Positions 6,756-14,200 of a stretch of DNA of 15,780 bases are shown here, piece by piece. The notes under the pieces are model-generated. The model ran no database searches. It worked only from the letters and a program-made list of their open reading frames with translations, and was not told the origin of the DNA. A program made the position numbers and the translations under genes. Source of the stretch: an uncultured Clostridia bacterium. GTDB lineage: Bacteria > Bacillota > Clostridia > Lachnospirales > CAG-274. Positions within the stretch are counted from its first letter, which is position 1. Each line of letters begins with the position of its first letter. The stretch covers positions 1 to 15,780 of the forward strand of contig CANRCU010000022.1 in the NCBI GenBank assembly GCA_947629215.1, given 5' to 3'.

Positions 6756-8021
6756 TTATCTGCTGTTTTTATCAAGGTCGCGCTCATATTTTTGTGTTAT
6801 GCTAAGATAGAGTTTGTTTTTTGTAATATTGTACCGTGTGGTAACAATAGGTTTTTGCCCTCTTCTGAAAATACATATTTGACCTATCGGCATATATAAT
6901 ACTTCGTCAAGCGGTGCATTCAATCTTTCGCTGACAGAACGGCCTGTTTTTATATCCATGCATCCTCCCATATATAAATATGTATCAACGTTATTCAGTA
7001 TGGTTGTGGCATTATCTCTGCCATACATACTTTCAAGTTGTGATTCGGACTGTATCAGCAATGTGACCGAAATTTGTTTCTCGCGGAATATGCTGATATA
7101 TTCGGGGAAATTAAGGATCCTGCCACCTGTCGCAAAATCATCGCAAAGCATATGTACAGGTATCGGCAATCTGCCGTTTGGCAGCTCCTCGGCATACTCA
7201 AACAGGGATTTGAAAGCCTGAGCATAAAACATATTGATAAAACTGTGGAGAGCGGGATTTACAGCCGAAGTCGATATGAATAATACAGTCTTTTGTTTTG
7301 CAAATTGTTCAAAATCAAATTTTTTTTCGGTGGTGATCATTTTTCTGAGTTCGGGGCTGAAAATAGTATCAATACATACATTTAAACTTGTGAAAACGCA
7401 GCTGGCAGTCTTGATAGGCAGCCTATGAAATGACTTATAGCAGGAAACCGCATAACAGTGAGGCTCTTTTTTTTCCAAAAACGCAAATTGTTCGTCAAGA
7501 GATGTTCCGATTTGTCCGCCTTCTTCCCAGAAATCGATCTCGTCGTGCAGACTGAGCACATCTGCAAACGAGGGATTTTCTTTGGTCATAAGGGTATAGG
7601 CAATTTCAGCCGACAAAAGAGAAACAGCCGATACATCCCAATAAGGGTCGGCGATCGACTTTTCCTTTTTGGGGTTCGCCATTACAATAGATTCGGCAAG
7701 GAATTTGATATCCGAATAACTTTTGACATAATACAGCGGGTCATAGGCGATATTGCTTTCCGAGGGATGAATAAAATTCAAGTCTTCCACCGCATAACCT
7801 CTTTGTTTGAATACCTGTTTATACTTATCTACGATCCGTCTTTTTGTTACGGTCACGATCAGATTTGAATTGAATGTTTCCAAAAGACGCGGTTCCAGAA
7901 CAGACATCGTTTTGCCGCAGCCGCTGCAGCCGCATACGACCGTGTTGTTATTCAGACCGGTTTTGCTGCAGTCGGTGCTGTAGACAGCATTTTCGCCAAG
8001 GATCATTTTATCTGCATTCAT
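6756..8021 (-). CDS. Soluble VirD4/TraG-type coupling protein ATPase
   Basis: The protein has 421 aa. GGAGGG lies 7 bases before the ATG, overlapping the last codons of the ClpP-like gene. The Walker A motif is GCSGCGKT (31-38), immediately near the N-terminus. A Walker B-like segment is VHMLCDDF (289-296), followed by the LLIQSESQLE motif (321-330) typical of type IV coupling proteins and the closing GQKPIVTTRY. No transmembrane N-terminal segment is present, unlike classical VirD4. The DPKG motif usual after the second strand reads VTKRR here (57-62). Family members pump or deliver DNA or protein substrates at conjugation channels. With no relaxase or channel genes nearby, its role here is unclear; it may be part of an integrative element or a derived system. 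Confidence 0.85.
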   Translation of the reverse strand: MNADKMILGENAVYSTDCSKTGLNNNTVVCGCSGCGKTMSVLEPRLLETFNSNLIVTVTKRRIVDKYKQVFKQRGYAVEDLNFIHPSESNIAYDPLYYVKSYSDIKFLAESIVMANPKKEKSIADPYWDVSAVSLLSAEIAYTLMTKENPSFADVLSLHDEIDFWEEGGQIGTSLDEQFAFLEKKEPHCYAVSCYKSFHRLPIKTASCVFTSLNVCIDTIFSPELRKMITTEKKFDFEQFAKQKTVLFISTSAVNPALHSFINMFYAQAFKSLFEYAEELPNGRLPIPVHMLCDDFATGGRILNFPEYISIFREKQISVTLLIQSESQLESMYGRDNATTILNNVDTYLYMGGCMDIKTGRSVSERLNAPLDEVLYMPIGQICIFRRGQKPIVTTRYNITKNKLYLSITQKYERDLDKNSR

Positions 8022-8024
8022 AGT

Positions 8025-8612
8025 TTATCCCTCCATTATTTTATTGAAGTCTATTATCTTATCACATAAACCAAACTCAATACTTTCTTCGGGGCTGAAA
8101 TAGTGGTCAAAAGCAGTTGCTTTTTCCACCTCCGCCTCTGTTTTGCCGGTATGCTTTGCAAGGATCTTATTCATCTTCTTTTTTGTTTCAAGAAGATTGT
8201 CCGATATGGATTTGATCGACGAGCTGTTTCCGCAGACACGATTGCCAAGAAGCGGTTCGTGTATCATAAGCTCACCATGGGGAAGTATGTATCTGCCATG
8301 GTTCCCGCAAGCAAGCAGTATTGCGCCCATGCTGTAAGCCTTGCCTATGCAAAACATTCTGATAGGTGCTTTGCTTGTCTGTATAACATCGTATATCAAC
8401 ATTCCCGAATTGATTTCGCCGCCGGTGGAATTAATAAGAACATTGATCGGCTTTTGCGTATCCTCACAGTTCAGCAGCATGACTTTTTTAATAAATTCAC
8501 ATGCCGTATCTGCATTGATCTCTCCCTCGATAAAAATTTTACGTTCTGCCATCAAACGGCTTTCTATCGGGACCACATTTATTCCGTTGCTGCTTTTAAT
8601 AATAGTGTTCAT
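8025..8612 (-). CDS. ClpP-like serine protease
   Basis: The protein has 195 aa. The ATG at 8612 is chosen because AAAGGAGA precedes it by 8 bases; the in-frame extension to 8660 has no such site. The ClpP/crotonase-type fold is clear: INVLINSTGGEINSGM, nucleophile Ser94 in KAYSMGA, His118 in LMIHEP and Asp169 in AFDHYFSPEES, so the catalytic triad is complete. The length is normal for ClpP. The canonical GQAASMGA and MIHQP motifs are altered (GKAYSMGA, MIHEP), so this is a divergent version rather than the housekeeping ClpP. Only 3 bases separate it from the coupling ATPase gene, which implies shared expression and probably shared function, such as processing a transferred or structural protein. 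Confidence 0.88.
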   Translation of the reverse strand: MNTIIKSSNGINVVPIESRLMAERKIFIEGEINADTACEFIKKVMLLNCEDTQKPINVLINSTGGEINSGMLIYDVIQTSKAPIRMFCIGKAYSMGAILLACGNHGRYILPHGELMIHEPLLGNRVCGNSSSIKSISDNLLETKKKMNKILAKHTGKTEAEVEKATAFDHYFSPEESIEFGLCDKIIDFNKIMEG

Positions 8613-8711
8613 TTTTAATTTCTCCTTTCTTTTGCAATAGGCGCATTCAGCCTCGGTCAATAAACTTTATGCTCGTTGAGCGGGGTGGTCGATGTTTTGA
8701 TAATATTTATT

Positions 8712-8747
8712 GTAACCCCCAAAAAAATAAATTTGATAGGGGGCAAC
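8712..8747. repeat. CCCCC/GGGGG imperfect inverted repeat
   Basis: CCCCC (8716-8720) faces GGGGG (8739-8743), with outer GT/AC pairs, around an A/T-rich 18-base loop. It lies in the leader of the ClpP-like gene between the predicted promoter and the start. Its role is unknown. Confidence 0.3.
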
Positions 8748-8750
8748 AAT

Positions 8751-8778
8751 GTTATATTCTCATATATGCTTTTGCAAA
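8751..8778 (-). promoter_or_regulatory. Possible promoter of the ClpP-ATPase operon
   Basis: On the - strand: TTTGCA (8778-8773, 4/6), 16-base spacer, TATAAC (8756-8751, 5/6). It would give a leader of about 130 bases. The rest of the gap 8779-8854 holds nothing recognisable. Confidence 0.35.
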
Positions 8779-8854
8779 ATTATTTGTTGCTTACATATCG
8801 GGGATATTCGTACTTCCGTCACAACGGCGATCGCTCCGTCTTTTAAGCGGAATA

Positions 8855-8892
8855 AAAAAGGATCAAAAGAGAATTGCCCTTTGATCCTTTTT
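8855..8892. terminator. Bidirectional-type terminator hairpin
   Basis: A 13-base perfect stem (AAAAAGGATCAAA, 8855-8867, with its complement 8880-8892) flanks a 13-base loop. The A/T ends supply a T-run in either direction. It lies about 150 bases beyond the serpin stop and upstream of the ClpP-ATPase operon, so it most likely stops serpin transcripts. Confidence 0.75.
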
Positions 8893-8906
8893 AGAATATA
8901 TTATAT

Positions 8907-8959
8907 TTTATCGACCGACTGTTGTATTCGGTGGGAGTACAAGCTTCCACCGAATACAA
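8907..8959. repeat. Intergenic repeat copy C (second hairpin module only)
   Basis: After TATCGACCGAC, a perfect 13-base stem (8922-8934 with 8947-8959) encloses the loop GAGTACAAGCTT, identical to the loop of copy A (1577-1588). The module present at 1526-1560 in copy A is missing, as if cleanly deleted. The copy lies downstream of the serpin stop. Confidence 0.7.
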
Positions 8960-8977
8960 AGGCTTTGCCGAAAGCCT
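8960..8977 (-). terminator. Weak hairpin after the serpin gene
   Basis: AGGCTTT (8960-8966) pairs with AAAGCCT (8971-8977) around a 4-base loop. On the - strand it is followed by TTTGTATT, a poor T-run. It may assist termination together with repeat C and the hairpin at 8855-8892. Confidence 0.35.
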
Positions 8978-9038
8978 GCGGTCTTGAGTACACGGCATAT
9001 GAGGAACACGAATATTTTAGATTTTTTCTGTGACTTTG

Positions 9039-10442
9039 TTACTTCGTGTTGTCAAAGCTGCCGCCCTGCAAAACCGTCTGCAATATCCTTGCCGCATCGT
9101 CTGCATCGACGTTACCGTTGGAATTTATATCCAGATAATCCATGTAATCATCCGTCATTTTTTCTATACCGGTCCTGAATGTGCTTATAAGTGTTTTTTG
9201 CAGCACCATTGCGCAGTCGGCTGCCTCGAGCCGTCCGTTGCCGTCGGCATCGCCCTTGGCTATGCCCGACACATCCACTTCTTCTCCGTCAGCAAAGGCA
9301 TATTCACCCATAAATAATATCTCTCCGCTGTTCTTTTCGGCTATAATAAACGTAAACGGTCTGTCTGCGGTAAATTCTATCGGCTCTTCGCTGCCTCCCG
9401 GCGAGCCTGCCCAGTCCAGATGAGTTACCGCTGTGGCTTCCGTACCTTTTTCGTCAACATTGATAAAAGTTTTTTGCGCTGCATTGCTTATAAAACCGGG
9501 AGATGCTTTATCGGCAAACATTTTCCCGAACTCTGCATTGTTCGAAAAGGCTTTGTTTATGCCGAGGGTCTGTAATTTGTCTGCAAGGTCGTTTTGACAT
9601 TCTATACCGAATTTAGGAATACTCACGCGAACCTTTGTGTTTGAGAGCTTGTCAAAATACACAGTCGGGTCTATCCTCTTATCGCCCGTAAGAGCTATGT
9701 ACATTGAAATTCCGTCCAAATACGGCAATTCGAGCATTTTTACATCTTTGTCTTCATAATATTTGTAATATGATGTATTATGCATAAAATCTATATATGA
9801 CCTTTTGTTGTCCCTGCCGATAAAAATATCTTTATCGGTCAGTCGTTCTTCAAAACATTCCTCCCACTGAGCCTTGAAGTACACCGTGTTTATCAGAGAT
9901 ACCTCAAAATACGGGTCGGATATTACCCCGTTTATCTTGCCCCGCGTTTTTTGGGCTATCCAGTGGTTTATCTCTCCCACTGCGGTGTCGTTGTTTACCT
10001 CATTTATTTCTGCGTTGTAGTAGTTTTCAACGGCAGCTTTGTATTCGGGCAAAAATTCCGAATCACCGGCATTATCCTTATTGAGCCATATACTGTTTGC
10101 AAGGTTGAGAGTTGTTTTTTCATTTTCCTGTACAATACCACCGCCGCTTTCCGTTTGGTCGGCATATTTTCCTATCAGCTCTTGGGCATACCGATTATAG
10201 CCCTCAATATCGTCCGTACCCAAAATATTTTCTATCTCTGCCAAAGTTTCGCCTTCGGCGCCGTTTGCTGCCATTGCCAACGCCATTTTAAGGCTTAAAG
10301 GCGAAAACATATAGTTTTCTTCCCTTGTCATAAGCTCGTTCATTTTATAAGAAAAATTGTCGGCGGCATAAACATTTTGAAACATACATGAAACCGTCAG
10401 CACAACAGCCAACGCCGAAAACAGCTTTTTTGTTTTTTTCAT
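9039..10442 (-). CDS. Secreted serpin with C-terminal type I dockerin
   Basis: The protein has 467 aa. AAGGAGGT lies 6 bases before the ATG. A signal peptide (1-26) ends at NVYA. Residues about 28-385 are a full serpin: MFSPLSLKMALAMAANGA, LINTVYFKAQWEE, a hinge EKGTEATAVT (331-340) and a closing RPFTFII with LFMGEYA. The hinge has the small residues expected of inhibitory serpins; counting 17 from Glu331 puts the scissile bond near Ser347-Pro348, which is uncertain. Residues about 397-460 form a dockerin with two calcium-loop repeats (DADGNGRLEAAD and DINSNGNVDADD). Serpin-dockerins are known from cellulosome-forming clostridia, where they are thought to protect the complex from proteases. 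No cohesin or scaffoldin is visible here, so the partner is elsewhere or the dockerin binds a wall anchor. Confidence 0.93.
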   Translation of the reverse strand: MKKTKKLFSALAVVLTVSCMFQNVYAADNFSYKMNELMTREENYMFSPLSLKMALAMAANGAEGETLAEIENILGTDDIEGYNRYAQELIGKYADQTESGGGIVQENEKTTLNLANSIWLNKDNAGDSEFLPEYKAAVENYYNAEINEVNNDTAVGEINHWIAQKTRGKINGVISDPYFEVSLINTVYFKAQWEECFEERLTDKDIFIGRDNKRSYIDFMHNTSYYKYYEDKDVKMLELPYLDGISMYIALTGDKRIDPTVYFDKLSNTKVRVSIPKFGIECQNDLADKLQTLGINKAFSNNAEFGKMFADKASPGFISNAAQKTFINVDEKGTEATAVTHLDWAGSPGGSEEPIEFTADRPFTFIIAEKNSGEILFMGEYAFADGEEVDVSGIAKGDADGNGRLEAADCAMVLQKTLISTFRTGIEKMTDDYMDYLDINSNGNVDADDAARILQTVLQGGSFDNTK

Positions 10443-10534
10443 AGCACTACCTCCTTAAAATATATTGTCGGTTCTAACCGCAAAAGCTCATCCGAAAACT
10501 CCGCGGCATCTGCCGTCGTCGGTTCGGCATACAT
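10439..10534 (-). CDS. Possible 31-aa leader ORF coupled to the serpin
   Basis: A short frame starting ATGTATGCC ends with TGA overlapping the serpin ATG by four bases (ATGA). Its residues (for example EFSDELLRLEPTIYF) look protein-like and lie wholly in the predicted serpin leader. The ribosome binding site before it is weak and no family is recognised. The open frame extends further upstream into the XkdP-like gene in another frame, so chance or a decayed gene tail are real alternatives. Confidence 0.22.
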   Translation of the reverse strand: MYAEPTTADAAEFSDELLRLEPTIYFKEVVL

Positions 10535-10598
10535 CACCGTCGGCTCTTTCGGCAAGCTTTTGAGCCAATTGTTTTCATGAACTTTTCGGCTTGATCTC

Positions 10599-10626
10599 AT
10601 TATATCATTTTGGGGCTTGAAGTCAA
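10599..10626 (-). promoter_or_regulatory. Strong sigma-A-like promoter of the serpin gene
   Basis: On the - strand: TTGACT (10626-10621, 5/6), 16-base spacer, TATAAT (10604-10599, 6/6). The -35 box overlaps the stop codon of the XkdP-like gene. The predicted leader is about 150 bases. Confidence 0.65.
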
Positions 10627-11087
10627 CGGATATTGAACGAACTGACGCTTTTTGGTATGGACTGCGCGGCTGTGCCGTCTTTACGGCACAAAACGGTTTC
10701 AAGCTTGATGTCAAGCATAACAGAGCTGTCGGCAAGAGTTTCTGCCATATACCCGACTGTTTTAACATTTATGCTTATATGTCCGTAATATTTCAGACCG
10801 ATATGCTTAAAAACAATAAATTGCACGTTTTCTTTGCTGCGTTTCATTGAAAGCAGGCGTTTCAGTATATCGCCGCCGCTTACAAAATTTGCGTAATAAT
10901 TTCCCGACAGTATACTTTCTTTGGGCAATAGGGCTTTAAAACGTATCTCGTCACAGCTTGTTTTTTTCAGCAGCTCAAAACCTTCGCTGCGTGTCATATC
11001 CACATTGCATACCGCAGCGCCCGTTTTTATCTCTATACTTTCGGGCGTTACGGGGAAATGGATATCTCCAAGAAAAAAACTGTACAC
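10623..11087 (-). CDS. Orphan XkdP-like phage tail/baseplate N-terminal domain protein
   Basis: The protein has 154 aa with a GTG start at 11087. AGGAGGG lies 6 bases before it, and the family pattern begins exactly there (VYSFFLGDIHFPVTPESIEI); the in-frame ATG at 11126 has no such site. The protein matches the N-terminal domain of PBSX-type XkdP and related phage or contractile tail proteins: xYxFFLGDxxxPVTPxxxxI, then DEIRFKALLP, a DILKRLLSMKRSKENVQFIVF segment and a VMLDIKLETVL strand. The usual C-terminal LysM domain is absent; the protein stops after about 20 polar residues. No other tail genes are nearby, so it may be a prophage remnant or a domesticated piece. It is divergent from the large TPR gene. 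Confidence 0.65.
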   Translation of the reverse strand: MYSFFLGDIHFPVTPESIEIKTGAAVCNVDMTRSEGFELLKKTSCDEIRFKALLPKESILSGNYYANFVSGGDILKRLLSMKRSKENVQFIVFKHIGLKYYGHISINVKTVGYMAETLADSSVMLDIKLETVLCRKDGTAAQSIPKSVSSFNIR

Positions 11088-11190
11088 AAAGATCCCTCCT
11101 ATTTGGCATTTATACTTATTATTCACCGATTTTTGCTTAATATCCGAATATTTTAAACTTTTGCGCCGTAAACGAAAATTTACCGGGTTG

Positions 11191-11219
11191 TTGAAACTTG
11201 TATTAAAATATGATAAGAT
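11191..11219 (+). promoter_or_regulatory. Predicted promoter of the large TIR-like/TPR gene
   Basis: TTGAAA (11191-11196), 17-base spacer, TAAGAT (11214-11219, 4/6). It lies about 40 bases before the GTG start in the gap between divergent genes. The -10 lies inside the inverted repeat at 11214-11237. Confidence 0.4.
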
Positions 11220-11237
11220 ATAAAAAATATTATCTTA
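11214..11237. repeat. Inverted repeat over the -10 region, possible operator
   Basis: TAAGATA (11214-11220) and TATCTTA (11231-11237) are exact reverse complements 10 bases apart, covering the predicted -10 and start site and ending just before the AAGGAGG site. It could be a repressor site or a leader hairpin. A/T-richness makes chance possible. Confidence 0.3.
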
Positions 11238-11256
11238 GGACAAGGAGGCGGCAGAC

Positions 11257-14200
11257 GTGAAAAGGATACAGATATTTTTGGTCGCAAAAAATGAGTGCGA
11301 AGAGAATGCATATTTGCAGCTTTACGATTTTATAGGCGGGTTAAATCAGAAACTGCAAAGGTCATATAATATAAAAATCGATATTATGACTATCAAAAAC
11401 CCGGCTGCACAGCCGTGGCAGCATGAGGAATACAGGGAACAAATATGCGAAAGCGACATCGTTATTTTCCTTGTGTTCATAAGCGTTGAAGAGTTTATAC
11501 TGTTGGATTTTGATGCGGCATACAAGCAGTTTAAGGAAAATGGCAAACCGTCTATTTATACATATTTTTACAAAATGGACGATAGTGAGCGCAACCCCGA
11601 TGTACTTGATTTTATGAAAAAACTTGATGAAAAGATAGGTCATTTTTACAGCATTTACGAACATATAGATACAATTAAGCTGAAAATACTTTTGCAGCTT
11701 AAATTAAATGAGCTCAATATGGCGGAAATGTCGTTTGAAAAGGGAAAACTTGTGCTTGACGGCAGTGAGATAATGCCACTTGACAATGTAAAAATGGTGG
11801 CGGATAATACTTCGCTCAATTACTGGTATAAAGAGCTTGAAAATGCGGAAAAAGAATATTTTCCTCTGTTGGCTGCGTATTCAAAGGGTAATGCCGATGA
11901 GACCCTGTACAGGAAGTATGCGGAGGCTGCCGCAAAGCGAAGGCGCATAATTGAGGAAATTGAAAAAACCGAAGAAATACTTTTTGAAAAATCACTTAGT
12001 CTTATACGTGATTCCGTAAAAGGAGAGATGACAGCTCGTCAAAAAGAGGCATACAGGCTGTTCGAAGAGGGCGATCTTGAGGGCGCAAATGCTGTTCTTG
12101 ATTCTAATGAAATGAAAAGCGATTTCAGACGCAAGATGGAAATAAGGAAAAAAGAGGATAAAAGATTTGCATCTGTTCATATAAAAGAATTTACATACAA
12201 AGTCGATATACTTAAAATTATGACGGAATACAAAAACCGTTTTAATGATATTGTGGAATGTTACGAAGAAATAATGTCGGTATCTTTTGAATACGGGGTG
12301 GAATATGACGAAGTACGGCAGTATGCAGTATTCCTTGATGATTACGGATACAGCACAAAGGCGTTTGAGATAATAAAAAAACTTGAAGAAGTATATAAGA
12401 CCGAGAATATAAACGAACATGATAAAGGTGTCTTATATTATACCGCCGGCAATATAGCAAAGAATATTTCGGGCAGACATAAGGAAGCCGAGGACTACTA
12501 TGCAAAAGCCGTTGTTATAGGAGAAAGGCTTGCAAAGAAAGACCCGGACAGATACGAACCGGATCTGGCAGACAGTTGTAATGCTGCAGCTGTTTTCTAT
12601 TATACCCGGGGCGACAGCAAAAAAGCAGAGGAATATTGTACAAGGGCTGTGGCTATAAGAGAAAGGCTTGCAAAGAAAGAACCCGACAGATACGAATACG
12701 CTTTGGCAGAAAGCTATATAGTTTCGGGTGCTTTCTGTTATGACCGGGGATACAAGAAAAAAGCAGAGGAATATTGTAAAAGGGCTATTGAAATATATGA
12801 AAGGCTTGCAAAGAAAGACCCTGACAGGTACGAATTCACTCTGGCAAAAAGCTATAATATTGCAGGTCGTTTCTATAAAAATCAAGGCGATAACCCAAAA
12901 GCAGAGGAATATTATACAAAGGCTATTGAAATATATGAAAGGCTTGCGAAGAAAGACCCCGACAGATACGAATATGCTTTGTCATATAGCTATATTGTTG
13001 AGGGTACTTTCTGTTATATCCTGGGATACAGCCAAAAAGCAGAGGAATATTATACAAGGGCTATTGAAATATATGAAAGGCTTGCAAAGAAAGACCCGGA
13101 CATATACGAATCCGCTTTGTCATTAAGCTATAATAATGCGGGGAAGTTATATGATGACCGGGGCGACAGCCAAAAAGCAGAAGAATATTGTATAAAAGCT
13201 ATGGATATAATAGAAAAGCTTGCAAATGAAAAGCCCGACAGATACGGCTCCGATTTGGCAGACAGCTATAATAATGTAGGAGAGTTTTATGACAACCGGG
13301 GAGACAGCCAAAAAGCAGAGGAATATTGTATAAAAGCTATGGCTATAATAGAAAAGCTTGCAAATAAAGAGTCCGACAAATATGGATCCGATTTGGCAGA
13401 CATTTATAATAATGTAGGGAAGTTCTATGACAAACATGAAAACAGCTCCAAAGCAGAGGAATATTATACAAAAGCTATGACTATAAGAGAAAAACTTGCA
13501 AAGAAAGACCCCGACAGATATGAACCCGATTTGGCAGGCAGTTATAATAATGTAGGGAGGTTCTATGACAAACATGAAAACAGCTCCAAAGCAGAGGAAT
13601 ATTATACAAAAGCTATGATTATAAGAGAAAAACTTGCAAAGAAAGAACCCGACAAATATGAACCTGATTTGGCAGGCAGTTATAATAATGTAGGGGAGTT
13701 CTATGAAGAACAGGAAGACAGCCCCAAAGCAGAGGAATATTATACAAAAGCTATGGTTATAAGAGAAAGGCTTGCAAAGAAATACCCTGACAGATACGGC
13801 TCCGATTTGGCAGACTGTTATAATAGTGTAGGTGATTTCTATAAAAATCAAGAAAACAGCCAAAAAGCAGAGGAATATTATACAAGGACTATTGAAATAT
13901 ATGAAAGGCTTGCAAAGAAATACCCTGACAGATACGGCTCCGATTTGGCAGACAGCTATAATAATGTAGGGGAGTTTTATGACAACCGGGGAGACAGCCA
14001 AAAAGCAGAGGAATATTATACAAGGACTATTGAAATATATGAAAGGCTTGCAAAGAAAGAGCCTGACAGATACGAATTTCGTTTGGCACATTGCTATTAT
14101 ATGGCAGCTGTTTTCTATGAAAATCAAGGGGACAGCCAAAAAACAGAGGAATATTATACAAGGGCTATTGCTATAAGAGAAAGCCTTGCAAAGAAAGACC

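Noticed and set aside
8669..9033. Two + strand frames (71 and 94 codons) in the gap between the ClpP-like gene and the serpin, one with a G-rich stretch before its ATG
   Set aside because: They run into or through the terminator hairpin at 8855-8892, and the longer one through repeat C as well. The products look random and Cys/Ile-rich, and match no family.
10439..10768. 109-codon - strand frame bridging the XkdP-like gene and the serpin
   Set aside because: Its first half overlaps the XkdP-like gene in another frame and there is no start signal at its ATG. Only the last 31 codons were kept as a weak leader candidate.
6756..11087. Complete prophage or conjugative element
   Set aside because: Only a ClpP-like gene, a coupling ATPase and one tail-like gene occur, interrupted by a host-type serpin with its own promoter. 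No integrase, relaxase, capsid gene or att repeats were seen.
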